A stretch of 64,000 nucleotides of DNA, taken from positions 3,100,001 to 3,164,000 of the forward strand of contig NZ_JACCFY010000001.1 in the NCBI RefSeq assembly GCF_013410745.1, in the 5' to 3' direction. Shown here piece after piece: positions 19,168 to 29,185 of this stretch (positions are counted from its first letter, which is position 1; each line of letters begins with the position of its first letter). The translations under genes were made by a program, and so were the position numbers. The notes under the pieces are model-generated. The model worked only from the letters and a program-made list of their open reading frames with translations. It had not been told where the DNA came from and made no database searches. This stretch comes from Nesterenkonia xinjiangensis. GTDB taxonomy: Bacteria; Actinomycetota; Actinomycetes; Actinomycetales; Micrococcaceae.

Positions 19168-19188
19168 TCGTCGAAAGGACTCCCTGCC

Positions 19189-20211
19189 GTGGAGATCACA
19201 CCCCTGGTCTGGGGACTCACCATCCTGCTGATCGTCGGACTGCTCGCCTTCGACTTCGTCTTCCATGTGCGCAAGGCGCACATCCCCACCATCCGCGAGG
19301 CGGCCGTCTGGTCGAGCATCTACATCGGTGCCGCACTGGCCTTCGGGCTGGTGTTCCTGGCGATGGGCGATCCCACGCTGGCCACCGAGTACTACGCCGG
19401 CTACGTGACCGAGAAGGCGCTCTCGGTCGACAACCTGTTCGTGTTCCTGGTGATCATCGCCAGCTTCAATGTCCCCCGCGAGGACCAGCAGAAGGTGCTC
19501 CTCTTCGGGATCGTCTTCGCGCTCATCGCCCGCACCGCGTTCATCCTGCTCGGCGCCGGGCTGATCCACGCCTTCAGCGACGTCTTCTACCTGTTCGCCG
19601 GCATCCTGCTGCTCACCTCCGTGCAGCTGCTGAAGAAGGGCTCGAGCGGGACGGACCCCGCCGAGGAGGCGGACAACATCATCATCCGGCTGGCCCGCCG
19701 GTTCCTCCACACCACCGAGCACTACGACGGTGACAGGCTCATCACCCGGGTGGACGGCAGACGGATGCTCACCCCGATGCTGCTGGTGATGGTCGCCATC
19801 GGCGGCACCGACATCCTCTTCGCCGTGGACTCCATCCCGGCGATCTATGGGCTCACCCAGGAGCCCTACATCGTCTTCGCCGCCACGGCATTCTCGCTGA
19901 TGGGGCTGCGTCAGCTCTACTTCCTCATCGACGGGCTGCTGGACCGCCTGGTGCACCTCTCCTACGGGCTCGCCGTGATCCTCGGGTTCATCGGCGTGAA
20001 GCTCCTGCTCCACGCCCTGCACGAGAACAACCTGCCCTTCGTCAACGGCGGCCAGAACGTGCCGGTGCCGGAGATCCCCACCGGGATCTCCCTGGCCGTG
20101 ATCCTGGCGGTGCTCGCCATCACTGTGGCGACCTCGCTGCTGTCACCGGCCGGGCGGGCCTCGCGCGCGGCACGGGACATCGAGGGCACGGAGCCCGTCC
20201 GGCGCGGCTGA
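19189..20211 (+). CDS. TerC-family membrane protein (probable Mn2+ exporter)
   Basis: This 340-residue TerC/Alx-type protein has about nine membrane helices. The two conserved acidic signatures are present: EKALSVDNLFVF near residue 75 and GGTDILFAVDSIPAIYG near 205. In related proteins these carry metal-binding Asp residues. TerC/Alx proteins exported or buffered Mn2+ in the bacteria where they were studied, and the yybP-ykoY-type leader supports this. GTG 19189 follows AAAGGA at about 10 nt. A charged cytoplasmic loop (KKGSSGTDPAEEADN) separates the two halves. The older tellurite-resistance name is not well supported. It stands alone, convergent with the hydrolase 27 nt away. Confidence 0.88.
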   Translation: MEITPLVWGLTILLIVGLLAFDFVFHVRKAHIPTIREAAVWSSIYIGAALAFGLVFLAMGDPTLATEYYAGYVTEKALSVDNLFVFLVIIASFNVPREDQQKVLLFGIVFALIARTAFILLGAGLIHAFSDVFYLFAGILLLTSVQLLKKGSSGTDPAEEADNIIIRLARRFLHTTEHYDGDRLITRVDGRRMLTPMLLVMVAIGGTDILFAVDSIPAIYGLTQEPYIVFAATAFSLMGLRQLYFLIDGLLDRLVHLSYGLAVILGFIGVKLLLHALHENNLPFVNGGQNVPVPEIPTGISLAVILAVLAITVATSLLSPAGRASRAARDIEGTEPVRRG

Positions 20212-20238
20212 GGCGCCGGCGCCCGCCACCCGTCGTGC

Positions 20239-21648
20239 TCAGTCGATCCGGGCGTGGACTCCGCGTCCGTCGGCGGTCGCCGCTGAGTCCTCGTCCTCCT
20301 CAGGGGAGGGCACCAGCGGCGGCGGGGCGTCGGTGCGGTGCAGCAGCTCGCGCAGGATGCGAGCGCCGTCGTCGTGCAGGCCGTCGTGATGGTGCTCCGC
20401 AGTCTCCCAGACGCTGAGACCGGCCACCTGCGCCGCGGTCTCCAGGGACAGCTCCCGCGCCACGTAGACATCGTCACGGTAGACCGCGGCGGCGGCCGGG
20501 ACGGTGTTCCTGGCCAGTCGGTCGGTGTCATAGAGCGGGGCCCAGTCCTCGACGGCGGCGAGCCGGTCGGCGGCATCGGCCAGCGGGGCGAGCACCGGGT
20601 CCAGCGCCACATGATGGCGCAGGATCATCTCCCCGGTGAGGAGCGGAGACTCCGCCGCGGGGGAGAACTCGGGGTGCTCCTCGAGGATCCGTTCCGCCGC
20701 CCACCCGGTGGCGCCCCGCCCCTCGGTGAGGTCGGCGGGCTGTCCGTAGATGGACTCGTGCATCAGCGCGTACATCGGAGCTGCGGCGAAGGAGATCTGC
20801 TGGTGGACGGCGCTGAGGAACGTGTCGGAGAGGACGTCCGGCCCGGCGGCGTCGAAGGCCTCCTCGAGCAGGAAGTGCAGCAGGTCGGCGCGCGTGTTGC
20901 CGCCCAGCAGCATTCCGAGCATCTGGAGGCGAGGGACGGTCAGCGGGGAGCCGTCGGGCAGCCGCACCTCGTGGCGACGCAGATGGTCGACCACCTCATC
21001 CAGCCGCTCGCGGTCCTCAGGGAAGCGGGAGAAGTGCTCCCGGTTGCGGGCGGCCATCTTCGTGTAGGTGGCGCGATAGACCTGGTCGGCGTGGCCGGTC
21101 AGCGGGGCCAGGCCGCCGGTGATCAGCGCCCTGTCCAGCGACTCCGGGAAGGCGGACAGATACGTCAGGGTGCAGAAGCCGCCGAAGCTCTGGCCCAGCA
21201 CGCTCCAGGACCTCAGCCCCAGGTGGCGGCGGAAGGCCTCGGCGTCACGGACGATGGAGTCGGCACGGAAGTGTCGCAGATGCGCGGCCTGCTCCGCGGG
21301 TCTGCCACGTCGCAGCACGTGGTGTCGCGTCAGCGGCGTGGACAGCCCGGTGCCGCGCTGGTCGAGCATCAGGATCCGGAATCGACGTCCGGCCTCCTGC
21401 ATCCAGCTGGGAAGCCGGGCCGGGCGCACGCCCTTGCCGCCGGGGCCGCCCTGCAGATACAGCAGCCACGGCATCCGTGAGACCTGTTCCGGGCCGCGCT
21501 CCGCAGCCTCGGCGCTGACGAACTCCCGGGCGAAGAGCTGGAGCTGCTCGGCCCCGGGATCGGCATGGTCCAGCGGAACCTGCAGTCGATGCTCCACCAG
21601 TCGTGTGCCGTCGAGCAGTGTGCGGGCGGGGGAGGGGGTGTGGTGCAT
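20239..21648 (-). CDS. Alpha/beta hydrolase, proline iminopeptidase-like (S33)
   Basis: This 469-residue alpha/beta hydrolase resembles the long actinobacterial proline iminopeptidases that release N-terminal proline from peptides. The oxyanion-hole motif is LQGGPGGKG (HGGPG-like). Next come MLDQRGTGLSTPL and the nucleophile elbow GQSFGGFCTL, with Ser as nucleophile. A cap domain follows, and the late acid and His lie in the C-terminal third (DDVYVARELSLETA and HHDGL). The N-terminal lobe LVEHRLQVPLDHA is typical of this longer subfamily. ATG 21648 is preferred over the upstream in-frame start at 21765 because the conserved region begins there and a GAGAG-containing purine stretch lies upstream. 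No signal peptide is seen, so it is probably cytoplasmic. Confidence 0.85.
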   Translation of the reverse strand: MHHTPSPARTLLDGTRLVEHRLQVPLDHADPGAEQLQLFAREFVSAEAAERGPEQVSRMPWLLYLQGGPGGKGVRPARLPSWMQEAGRRFRILMLDQRGTGLSTPLTRHHVLRRGRPAEQAAHLRHFRADSIVRDAEAFRRHLGLRSWSVLGQSFGGFCTLTYLSAFPESLDRALITGGLAPLTGHADQVYRATYTKMAARNREHFSRFPEDRERLDEVVDHLRRHEVRLPDGSPLTVPRLQMLGMLLGGNTRADLLHFLLEEAFDAAGPDVLSDTFLSAVHQQISFAAAPMYALMHESIYGQPADLTEGRGATGWAAERILEEHPEFSPAAESPLLTGEMILRHHVALDPVLAPLADAADRLAAVEDWAPLYDTDRLARNTVPAAAAVYRDDVYVARELSLETAAQVAGLSVWETAEHHHDGLHDDGARILRELLHRTDAPPPLVPSPEEDEDSAATADGRGVHARID

Positions 21649-21828
21649 CCTGGCTCTCTCTGCTGACCGGTCACGGGTCCGCCGGGCGGCGGCTCCGCCC
21701 CCGCGGCCGCGGACCGCCGGGGGAGGACGATGGGAGCTGACTCGGGCGAGATGGCCAGCTCCCACCGAGGGATCAGTGTGTCATAGGCCACAGTCGCCGG
21801 TCACGCCGCGAGGACGTCGACGCCGGCC

Positions 21829-21880
21829 GGGTCACTGGGCGGGGTCACTGGCCGGGGTCACTGGGCGGGGTCACTGGGCG
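21829..21880. repeat. Four tandem 13-bp repeats across the helicase stop codon
   Basis: The unit GGGTCACTGGGCG occurs at 21829, 21842 (one mismatch), 21855 and 21868. On the minus strand each unit carries a TGA stop preceded by CAG, so the helicase stop at 21871 is followed by further copies of its own end. Confidence 0.9.
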
Positions 21881-24468
21881 GGGGCCTCCTGGAGCTCGCC
21901 CACATGATCGACGAGCACCACCGGCGTACCGACCTCGTCCGAGGCCGCCAGGTCGATCCAGGCGTGGATGCCCCAGTCGTGGTTCCCGTCGGCGTCGTCG
22001 AGGACCTGCACCGCCCGCCAGAACCCGGCGCGACCGGCCGGGGCCTCGTCGAGGCGGATCAGTGCGGGACCGCGGGAGGAGCCATCGGTGAAGACATCGT
22101 CGTAGACGTCGAAGAAGGTGTCCATCGCCGTGCCCCAGCGGCCGGCGTCCCATCCGGACTCGCCGTCGAGCTGTTCCAGCTCCCGCTCCTTCTCATGGGC
22201 GAAGAGCTCCGCGCGGAGGAACATCGAGTTGCGCACCATGACCCGGAAGGCCCGCACATTGTGGGTCACGCCCTCCGGCTCGGCCGGTGCGGCATCGGTG
22301 AGGTCGAGATCCTCGGCGGTCGCATCCTCTGCACCGGAGGCCAGTCGCTCCCACTCCTCGAGCAGCGAGTTGTCGGTCTGACGGATCATCTCGCCCAGCC
22401 ACTCCACGAGGTCCTCGAGTCCTTCGGTGACCTTCTGCTGGGGAACGGTCTGGCGCAGCGCCTTGTAGGCGTCCGTGAGGTAGCGCAGCAGCACGCCCTC
22501 CGACCGGGAGAGCTGGTAGTGGTTGATCATGTCGGTGAAGCCGAAGGCTCGCTCCACCATGTCGCGGACGACCGCCTTGGGGGCGAGCTCGTGGTCACCC
22601 ACCCAGGGGGCGGAGGTGCGGTAGACCTCGAACTGCTGGGTGAGCAGCTCGCCCAGAGGCTGCGGGTGGGTCATCTCGTCGAGGATGCGCATCCGCTCCA
22701 CATAGTCGACCCCCTCGGCCTTGAGCTCGGCGATCCTCTCCGACTTCAGCTTCTTCACCTGGGCGCCGGTGACCTGGTAGGGGGTCTCGAGGATCGCCTC
22801 GATCACGGAGATGACGTCCAAGACATAGGTGTCGGACTCCGGATCCAGCAGCTCCAGGGCCGCCACGGCGAAGGGCGCCAGCGGCTGGTTCAGCGCGAAG
22901 TCGTCCTGCAGGTCCAGGGTGAGGTCCACGGTGCGGCCATCCTCATCCGGCTCCTCCAGGCGCTCCAGCACCCCGGCGGTGAGCAGCTCGCGTAGGATTT
23001 GCAGCGCCCGGCGCTGCAGCATCGCCTGCCGCACCGGGGTCTCGTCGGAGCTGAGGATCAGCCGACGCATCGCCAGGATCGGGTCTTCGGGCCGCTGCAG
23101 CAGCTGGAGGATCATCGCGTAGCTGATCTGCATCCGCGAGACCATCGACTCCGGGGAGGCCTCCGTGAGGCGCTCGAAGCTCTTCTCGGACCAGCTGACG
23201 AACCCATCCTGGGGCTTCTTCTTGCCCGCCGAGCGGATCGCCTGGGCGACCTTCTTCTCGTCATCGCCGTGCTTGGCGCGGGCCTTGCGCAGCGCCTGTT
23301 CGTTCTCGATCACGTGCTCGGGCGCCTGCACCACGACCCGGCCTTCGGTGTCGAAGCCGGCCCGGCCTGCGCGCCCGGAGATCTGGTGGAACTCGCGGGC
23401 GTTGAGCTGGCGGGTGCGCTGGCCGTCATACTTGCTCAGCGCGGAGAGGAGCACCGTGCGGATGGGGACGTTGATCCCCACGCCGAGGGTGTCGGTGCCG
23501 CAGATGACCTTGAGCAGGCCCTCCTGGGCGAGCTGCTCCACCAGACGTCGATACTTGGGCAGCATGCCTGCGTGGTGCACACCGATCCCGGATCGCAGCA
23601 GCCGGTTCAGCACCTTGCCGTAGCCCTTGGCGAAGCGGAAGGTCTCCAGCCGCTGACGGATGAGCTCCCGCCCCTCCTTGTCCACCACGTTCAGCGAGGC
23701 CAGTCCGGCGGCACGTTCTGCGGCCTCGCGCTGCGAGAAGTGCACCACGTAGACCGGCGCCTGCTCCCCGGCGACCAGCTCCTCAAGTTTGTGCTGCAGC
23801 GGGGTCATCGAGTACTCGAAGTGCAGCGGCACCGGCCGCTGGGCTGAAGAGACGGTGACGACGTCGCGTCCGGTCCGCTCGGCGATCTGCCGCTCGAAGC
23901 GGCTCGTGTCGCCCAAGGTGGCCGACATCAGCAGGAACTGCGCCCCGCGGAGCTCCAGCAGCGGGACCTGCCAGGCCCAGCCACGCTGCGGGTCGGCATA
24001 GAAATGGAACTCATCCATGATGACCGGGCCGACCTCAGCCTGGGCGCCGTCGCGCAGCGCCTCGTTCGCGAGGATCTCGGCGGTGCAGCAGATGATCGGA
24101 GCGTGGGCGTTGACCGCGGAGTCACCGGTGACCATGCCGACGTTCTCGGCGCCGAAGGTCTCCACCAGGGCGAAGAACTTCTCCGAGACGAGCGCCTTGA
24201 TGGGGGCGGTGTAGACGCTGCGCTCCCCGCGGCTGAGTGCGAAGAAGTGGGCCGCGGTCGCGACCAGCGACTTCCCTGAGCCGGTCGGGGTGGCCATGAT
24301 GACATGACGCCCGTCGGCCAGCTCCAGGACGGCGTCCTCCTGGGCGGGGTAGAGGGTGATGCCGCGCTGGGCGGCCCAATCGGTGAAGGCCTCCACGAGC
24401 TGAGAGGGGTCGGGAGCGTCGCCGTCGGAGGGGGCGGGACGCAGAGTGTCGAGTCGAAGGGCCGCCAC
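21871..24468 (-). CDS. Ski2-like DEAD/DEAH-box helicase with DUF3516
   Basis: This 865-residue superfamily 2 helicase has Walker A ATPTGSGKS near residue 60 and the DEFH box in VIMDEFHFYADPQRG. It also shows motif III SATLGDT, motif V TDTLGVGINVPIRTV and motif VI QISGRAGRAG. The remaining 400 residues match the DUF3516 region found with this helicase in Actinobacteria, including DEMTHPQPLGELL and MVERAFGFTDMINHYQLSRSEGVLLRYL. The role is unproven; RNA or ribosome-related unwinding is a guess from Ski2/HelY kinship. I use GTG 24468, which overlaps the TAG of the upstream gene (TAGTG) and has GGGAG about 10 nt before; an in-frame GTG at 24489 lacks a site. Confidence 0.9.
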   Translation of the reverse strand: MAALRLDTLRPAPSDGDAPDPSQLVEAFTDWAAQRGITLYPAQEDAVLELADGRHVIMATPTGSGKSLVATAAHFFALSRGERSVYTAPIKALVSEKFFALVETFGAENVGMVTGDSAVNAHAPIICCTAEILANEALRDGAQAEVGPVIMDEFHFYADPQRGWAWQVPLLELRGAQFLLMSATLGDTSRFERQIAERTGRDVVTVSSAQRPVPLHFEYSMTPLQHKLEELVAGEQAPVYVVHFSQREAAERAAGLASLNVVDKEGRELIRQRLETFRFAKGYGKVLNRLLRSGIGVHHAGMLPKYRRLVEQLAQEGLLKVICGTDTLGVGINVPIRTVLLSALSKYDGQRTRQLNAREFHQISGRAGRAGFDTEGRVVVQAPEHVIENEQALRKARAKHGDDEKKVAQAIRSAGKKKPQDGFVSWSEKSFERLTEASPESMVSRMQISYAMILQLLQRPEDPILAMRRLILSSDETPVRQAMLQRRALQILRELLTAGVLERLEEPDEDGRTVDLTLDLQDDFALNQPLAPFAVAALELLDPESDTYVLDVISVIEAILETPYQVTGAQVKKLKSERIAELKAEGVDYVERMRILDEMTHPQPLGELLTQQFEVYRTSAPWVGDHELAPKAVVRDMVERAFGFTDMINHYQLSRSEGVLLRYLTDAYKALRQTVPQQKVTEGLEDLVEWLGEMIRQTDNSLLEEWERLASGAEDATAEDLDLTDAAPAEPEGVTHNVRAFRVMVRNSMFLRAELFAHEKERELEQLDGESGWDAGRWGTAMDTFFDVYDDVFTDGSSRGPALIRLDEAPAGRAGFWRAVQVLDDADGNHDWGIHAWIDLAASDEVGTPVVLVDHVGELQEAPAQ

Positions 24469-25130
24469 TACCAGCCGCGCTCCCGCCACTGGGCGAGCTG
24501 CGGCCGCTCGGCGCCGAGCGTCGTGGGGTCGCCGTGCCCGGGATGGATGACCGTGTCATCAGGGAAGGCTTCGAAGAGCCTGGACTCGACGTCGTCGATG
24601 AGCGAGGCGAAGTCCGCATCGCTGTCGGTCTTGCCGACGCCTCCGGGGAACAGCGAGTCGCCGGTGAAGATGTGGGTGGGTCCGTCCTCGACCGGATAGA
24701 CGAAGGCCACCGAACCAGGGGTATGGCCGCGCAGCTGGATGACGTCCAGGCCGATGCCGTCGTACTCGACGAGGTCGCCGTGGGCCAGACGACGATCGAT
24801 GCGCACGCCCTGCGCCTCCTCGACGGCGTGAGCGTCATCCTCTCCCGCAGCGGTCTCCACGCCCTGGGCCACTGCGGAGAGCGCGCGGACGTGGTCCCAG
24901 TGCCGGTGCGTGGTCAGCACAGCCCGCAGCTGGGGCGCGCAGGGCGTGTCCGCGGCGGCCGCGGCCAGCATCGCGCGGATCGCCTCGGCGTCGTCGGCGG
25001 CATCGATGAGCACCTGGACCCCCGACTTCTTCGCCGTGAGCAGGTAGACGTTGTTGCTCATCTCGGAGACCGCGATGCGGCGGACGGTGATCGCCGGGAG
25101 GTCGTGGATCAGTGAGCTGTCGGTGGCCAT
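24468..25130 (-). CDS. MBL-fold metallo-hydrolase (glyoxalase II-like)
   Basis: This 220-residue metallo-beta-lactamase-fold hydrolase keeps the full binuclear metal set: THRHWDH near residues 73-79, GHTPGSVAF, the bridging Asp in FTGDSLFPGGVGKTD, and HPGHGD. The GGVGKTD form is typical of a glyoxalase-II-like actinobacterial subgroup that probably hydrolyses a small thioester such as a hydroxyacyl-thiol; mycothiol-linked detoxification is possible but unproven. ATG 25130 has TAGACT exactly 7 nt upstream on the minus strand, so it is probably leaderless. It is translationally coupled to the helicase through a one-base overlap at the stop. Confidence 0.88.
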   Translation of the reverse strand: MATDSSLIHDLPAITVRRIAVSEMSNNVYLLTAKKSGVQVLIDAADDAEAIRAMLAAAAADTPCAPQLRAVLTTHRHWDHVRALSAVAQGVETAAGEDDAHAVEEAQGVRIDRRLAHGDLVEYDGIGLDVIQLRGHTPGSVAFVYPVEDGPTHIFTGDSLFPGGVGKTDSDADFASLIDDVESRLFEAFPDDTVIHPGHGDPTTLGAERPQLAQWRERGW

Positions 25131-25140
25131 GAGGGACAGT

Positions 25141-25974
25141 CTATGGTCTGCTCTCGCTCAGATGCCATGACGCCGTCGGGCCTCCCGCCGCCTCGGGCCT
25201 GCGGCCGCCGGTCGCACCGCTGAGGACGCCGCCGAGCACAGCGTCCAGGGCGGTGCGCAGGCCGGCGGCATCCTCGACGACGATCTCGGCCCCGGCCTCC
25301 TCGAGCTCGCCGACGGGCGCGTATCCCCAGCGCACGCCGATGCACGGGATGCCGTGGGCCTGGGCGCCCTCCACGTCGAAGACGCGGTCGCCGACCATCG
25401 CCCGCGGCACGGGCTCCGTCCCCAGGTTCTCCGTCCCCACGTTCAGGGCCTGCAGCGCGGCCGCGAGGATGGGCCCCTTGCCGCTGTGCGGGATCGACTC
25501 GTCCGGGTGGGAGCCTGAGATGACGTCGAAGGCCGTCGCCAGGTTCTGGACCTCCAGGAGCCGCTCGGCCAGCGGCTGCGGCTTGGAAGTGGCCACGGCG
25601 AGGGCCGCTCCGGCCGCGCGCAGCTCGACGAGCAGCTCACGGATCCCCGGATAGACGGTGGAGGCGGCCATGCCTCGCGCGAGGTACTCCTGTCGATAGT
25701 GCTCCACGATGCCGGGCAGCTGGGACTCACGAACCTCGGGCAGCGAGAGCAGGCTCTCGGCCAGCGGCGGACCGACCATCGCGTCCAGGACCGCGGGCTC
25801 CGGGACAGGGATGCCGTGGGCCTTCAGCGCGGCGGCGATCCCTCCCGTGATGGCACCGCCGGGGTCCACCAAGGTGCCGTCGAGGTCAAAGAGCACGACG
25901 GCGGCGGGTGTCGGCGCGGGGGCGTCGGGAGGCGTGGGGGCATCGGTGCCGGAAGCGGGCGTCAGGTCGTCCAT
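25141..25974 (-). CDS. HAD-superfamily phosphatase (phosphoglycolate phosphatase-like)
   Basis: This 277-residue HAD hydrolase is of the Gph/PpaX type. Motif I is [13 protein letters not shown] (nucleophile and acid/base Asp near residues 30-32), motif II lies in [16 protein letters not shown], the motif III Lys is in [13 protein letters not shown], and motif IV is [26 protein letters not shown]. The helical cap sits between motifs I and II. Substrates of such enzymes are small phosphoesters, for example 2-phosphoglycolate or nucleotides. The C-terminus (about 25 residues, Gly/Ala/Arg-rich) has no known role. Its stop is 10 nt before the metallo-hydrolase start, which has its own -10 inside the gap. 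It is divergent from uvrA. Confidence 0.85.
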   Translation of the reverse strand: MDDLTPASGTDAPTPPDAPAPTPAAVVLFDLDGTLVDPGGAITGGIAAALKAHGIPVPEPAVLDAMVGPPLAESLLSLPEVRESQLPGIVEHYRQEYLARGMAASTVYPGIRELLVELRAAGAALAVATSKPQPLAERLLEVQNLATAFDVISGSHPDESIPHSGKGPILAAALQALNVGTENLGTEPVPRAMVGDRVFDVEGAQAHGIPCIGVRWGYAPVGELEEAGAEIVVEDAAGLRTALDAVLGGVLSGATGGRRPEAAGGPTASWHLSESRP

Positions 25975-26032
25975 GCCCCCATCCTCTCAGCACCGAGGTC
26001 GGGGCTCCGGTGCCGTGGTCGGTCCACCAGGA

Positions 26033-26069
26033 TCGAATATTTGTTCGATCGCGAAAACGGGCATAGACT
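26033..26069 (+). promoter_or_regulatory. uvrA promoter with SOS box (LexA site)
   Basis: TCGAATATTTGTTCGA (26033-26048) differs from the actinobacterial LexA consensus TCGAAC-N4-GTTCGA at one base. It covers the -35 element TTGTTC (26041-26046), which is 17 nt from the -10 TAGACT (26064-26069). The start codon follows 7 nt later, predicting a leaderless, SOS-inducible transcript. Confidence 0.8.
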
Positions 26070-26076
26070 GGTGCGC

Positions 26077-29076
26077 GTGTCTGAGCGATTTGCCGAGGTC
26101 CACGGCGCAGTGATCGAATCCGTCGACGACTATTACAGCCGGGGTCAGCGCCGGAAGGCCGGCGCCAACGGGACGATCGGTCGTGCCGAGGTGGACCGCA
26201 TCGTGGTCCAGGGGGCGCGCGAGCACAACCTCCACGACGTCGCCGTGGAGCTGCCCCGCAACGCGTTCATCGTCTTCACCGGGCTCTCCGGGTCGGGGAA
26301 GTCGTCCCTTGCCTTCGACACGATCTTCGCCGAGGGTCAGCGCCGGTACGTCGAGTCGCTCTCGGCCTACGCGCGCATGTTCCTCGGGCGGGTGGACAAG
26401 CCCGACGTCGACTTCATCGAGGGGCTCTCCCCGGCGGTCTCCATCGACCAGAAGTCCACCTCGCGGAACCCTCGCTCCACGGTGGGCACCGTCACGGAGA
26501 TCCACGACTACCTGCGCCTGCTCTGGGCGCGCATCGGCGTGCCCCACTGCCCGGTCTGCGGCGAGACCATCGAGCGGCAGACCCCGCAGCAGATCGTGGA
26601 CCAGATCCTCGACCTTCCCGAGCGCTCCCGGTTCCAGGTGCTGGCACCGGTGGTCCGCGGTCGCAAGGGCGAGTTCAAGGACCTCTTCCGGGACCTCGCC
26701 GGCCAGGGCTTCGCGCGCGCCGTCGTCGACGGCGAGACCGTCCAGCTCAACGAGCCGCCGGTCCTGGAGAAGCAGATCAAGCACCACGTCGACGTCGTGG
26801 TGGACCGCCTCGTCATCCGCGAAGGGATGCGCCAGCGGCTCACCGACTCGATCGAGACCGCGCTGCGGCTGGCTGAGGGCCGCGTCGTGGTGGACCTGGT
26901 GGACCTCGCCGCCGACGGGACTCCGGAGGATCCGGAACGGGTCCCCGAGGGGCTCGTCGGCCCGAAGCAGCGCAGCTTCTCCGAACACCTGGCCTGCCCG
27001 AACGAGCACCCGCTGCCCATCGATGAGATCGAGCCGCGCTCCTTCTCCTTCAACTCGCCGTTCGGCGCCTGCCAGACCTGCTCCGGCATCGGCTCCCGGC
27101 TCGAGGTGGATGAGGAGCTCGTCATCCCTGACGACACCCTGTCACTGCAGGACGGAGCGATCGCGCCGTGGAACCGCGGCAAGGCCTCCAGCGAGTACTG
27201 GATGCGGCTCATCCGGGCCCTGGCGGAGGAGCTCGAGTTCTCCGTGAACGTCCCCTGGCAGGAGCTGCCGAAGAAGGCACGCACGGCGCTGCTGCAGGGG
27301 CGCAACCACAAGGTCGTGGTGCAGTACCGCAACCGCTTCGGCCGGGAGCGCAAGTACTCCACCGGCTTCGAGGGCGTGCTCTCCTACCTGCACCGTAAGT
27401 ATGAGGAGACCGAGTCGGACAACGCCCGGGACCACTACGAGCAGTACATGCGGCAGGTGCCGTGTCCGGCCTGCGACGGTCAGCGGCTGAACCCGGCCTC
27501 CCTCTCGGTGCTCATCGAGGGGCGCTCCATCGCCGAGGTCTCTCGCCGGCCGCTCGAGGAGGTCGTCGAGTTCTTCGCCACGCTCAGCCTCTCGGCGCGG
27601 GACGCCACGATCGCCGAACAGGTCCTCAAGGAGATCCTGGCTCGGCTGAACTTCCTGCTCGACGTGGGCCTGGGCTACCTCAACCTGGAACGCGCCGCCG
27701 GCACGCTCTCCGGCGGAGAGGCCCAGCGCATCCGGCTGGCCACACAGATCGGCTCCGGACTCGTGGGCGTGCTCTACGTGCTCGACGAGCCCTCCATCGG
27801 CCTGCACCAGCGTGACAACAGCCGACTCATCGGAACGCTCACCCGGCTCCGGGATCTCGGCAACACGCTCATCGTCGTGGAGCACGACGAGGACACGATC
27901 GCCGAGGCCGACTGGGTCGTGGACATCGGCCCGGGAGCGGGGGAGCGCGGCGGTCGCATCGTGCACTCCGGCTCCGTGGAGCGGCTGAAGGCCAATGAAG
28001 ACTCCATCACCGGGGACTATCTGGCGGGCCGCCGGACCATCGCCGTGCCCGCACAGCGGCGCCCGCTCGACACGGAGCGCATGCTGCGCATCGTCGAGGC
28101 CCATGAGAACAACCTGGCCGAGGTCAGCGTGGACCTCCCGCTCGGCGTCTTCCTGGCGGTCACCGGAGTCTCCGGCTCGGGCAAGTCGACCCTGATCAAT
28201 GAGATCCTCTACAAGTCTTTGGCGAATCGGCTCAACAACGCCCGTCAGGTGCCGGGCCGTCATCGTCGGATCGACGGGGTCGACCACCTCGACAAGGTCA
28301 TCCATGTCGACCAGAGTCCGATCGGGCGCACCCCGCGCTCGAATCCGGCCACCTACACCGGCGTGTTCGACCACATCCGCAAGCTCTTCGCCGAGACCCA
28401 GGAGGCCAAGACGCGCGGCTACCAGCCGGGGCGGTTCTCCTTCAACATCAAGGGAGGCCGCTGCGAGGCCTGCTCGGGCGACGGGACGCTGAAGATCGAG
28501 ATGAACTTCCTCCCCGACGTCTACGTCCCCTGCGAGGTCTGCCAGGGAGCCCGGTACAACCGGGAGACCCTGGAGGTCCACTACAAGGGCAGGAACATCG
28601 CCGAGGTCCTCGCCATGCCGATCGAGGAGGCCGCTGAGTTCTTCTCCGCGTTCGCGCCGATCGCCCGGCACCTCACCACCCTGGTCGACGTCGGACTGGG
28701 ATACGTGCGCCTCGGTCAGGCGGCCACCACGCTGTCCGGCGGTGAGGCTCAGCGCGTGAAGCTCGCGTCCGAGCTGCAGAAGCGGTCCAAGGGTCGCAGC
28801 ATCTACGTGCTGGACGAGCCCACCACCGGTCTGCACTTCGAGGACATCCGCAAGCTCCTCGGTGTGCTGCAGGGCCTGGTGGAGAAGGGCAACACCGTGG
28901 TGACGATCGAGCACAACCTCGATGTCATCAAGTCTGCGGACTGGGTCATCGACCTCGGCCCGGAGGGTGGCACCGGGGGCGGACTCATCGTCGCCGAGGG
29001 CACGCCGGAGCAGGTCGCCGAGCACGCCGAGAGGACCGGATCGCACACCGGGACGTTCCTGCGCACGGTGCTGTGA
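26077..29076 (+). CDS. uvrA: Excinuclease ABC subunit A
   Basis: UvrA is the damage-sensing ABC-type ATPase that forms the UvrA2B complex. The 999-residue protein has two ATPase modules: Walker [10 protein letters not shown] (near 69) and GVSGSGKST (near 697), with signature motifs LSGGEAQR near 545 and 887. Zinc-module cysteine pairs are visible as [23 protein letters not shown] and CEACSGDG...[10 protein letters not shown]. Length is slightly above the common 940-970 because of about 45 extra N-terminal residues. GTG 26077 is chosen because the -10 hexamer TAGACT ends 7 nt before it; upstream in-frame sequence runs through the promoter. An SOS box controls it, and it is divergent from the HAD gene. 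Confidence 0.97.
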   Translation: MSERFAEVHGAVIESVDDYYSRGQRRKAGANGTIGRAEVDRIVVQGAREHNLHDVAVELPRNAFIVFTGLSGSGKSSLAFDTIFAEGQRRYVESLSAYARMFLGRVDKPDVDFIEGLSPAVSIDQKSTSRNPRSTVGTVTEIHDYLRLLWARIGVPHCPVCGETIERQTPQQIVDQILDLPERSRFQVLAPVVRGRKGEFKDLFRDLAGQGFARAVVDGETVQLNEPPVLEKQIKHHVDVVVDRLVIREGMRQRLTDSIETALRLAEGRVVVDLVDLAADGTPEDPERVPEGLVGPKQRSFSEHLACPNEHPLPIDEIEPRSFSFNSPFGACQTCSGIGSRLEVDEELVIPDDTLSLQDGAIAPWNRGKASSEYWMRLIRALAEELEFSVNVPWQELPKKARTALLQGRNHKVVVQYRNRFGRERKYSTGFEGVLSYLHRKYEETESDNARDHYEQYMRQVPCPACDGQRLNPASLSVLIEGRSIAEVSRRPLEEVVEFFATLSLSARDATIAEQVLKEILARLNFLLDVGLGYLNLERAAGTLSGGEAQRIRLATQIGSGLVGVLYVLDEPSIGLHQRDNSRLIGTLTRLRDLGNTLIVVEHDEDTIAEADWVVDIGPGAGERGGRIVHSGSVERLKANEDSITGDYLAGRRTIAVPAQRRPLDTERMLRIVEAHENNLAEVSVDLPLGVFLAVTGVSGSGKSTLINEILYKSLANRLNNARQVPGRHRRIDGVDHLDKVIHVDQSPIGRTPRSNPATYTGVFDHIRKLFAETQEAKTRGYQPGRFSFNIKGGRCEACSGDGTLKIEMNFLPDVYVPCEVCQGARYNRETLEVHYKGRNIAEVLAMPIEEAAEFFSAFAPIARHLTTLVDVGLGYVRLGQAATTLSGGEAQRVKLASELQKRSKGRSIYVLDEPTTGLHFEDIRKLLGVLQGLVEKGNTVVTIEHNLDVIKSADWVIDLGPEGGTGGGLIVAEGTPEQVAEHAERTGSHTGTFLRTVL

Positions 29077-29185
29077 CCTGCGGCCCGGGCCGGCGCGCTC
29101 GCTGTGACGGGCCACTCAGCGGGTACACTGAACCGCGGCCCAGCACGGACGGCGCACCGCGCCCTGCGACACGAAGGAACTGCAC

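Noticed and set aside
19189-20211. Tellurite resistance as the function of TerC
   Set aside because: No other ter genes are present, and the manganese-type riboswitch points to Mn2+ export.
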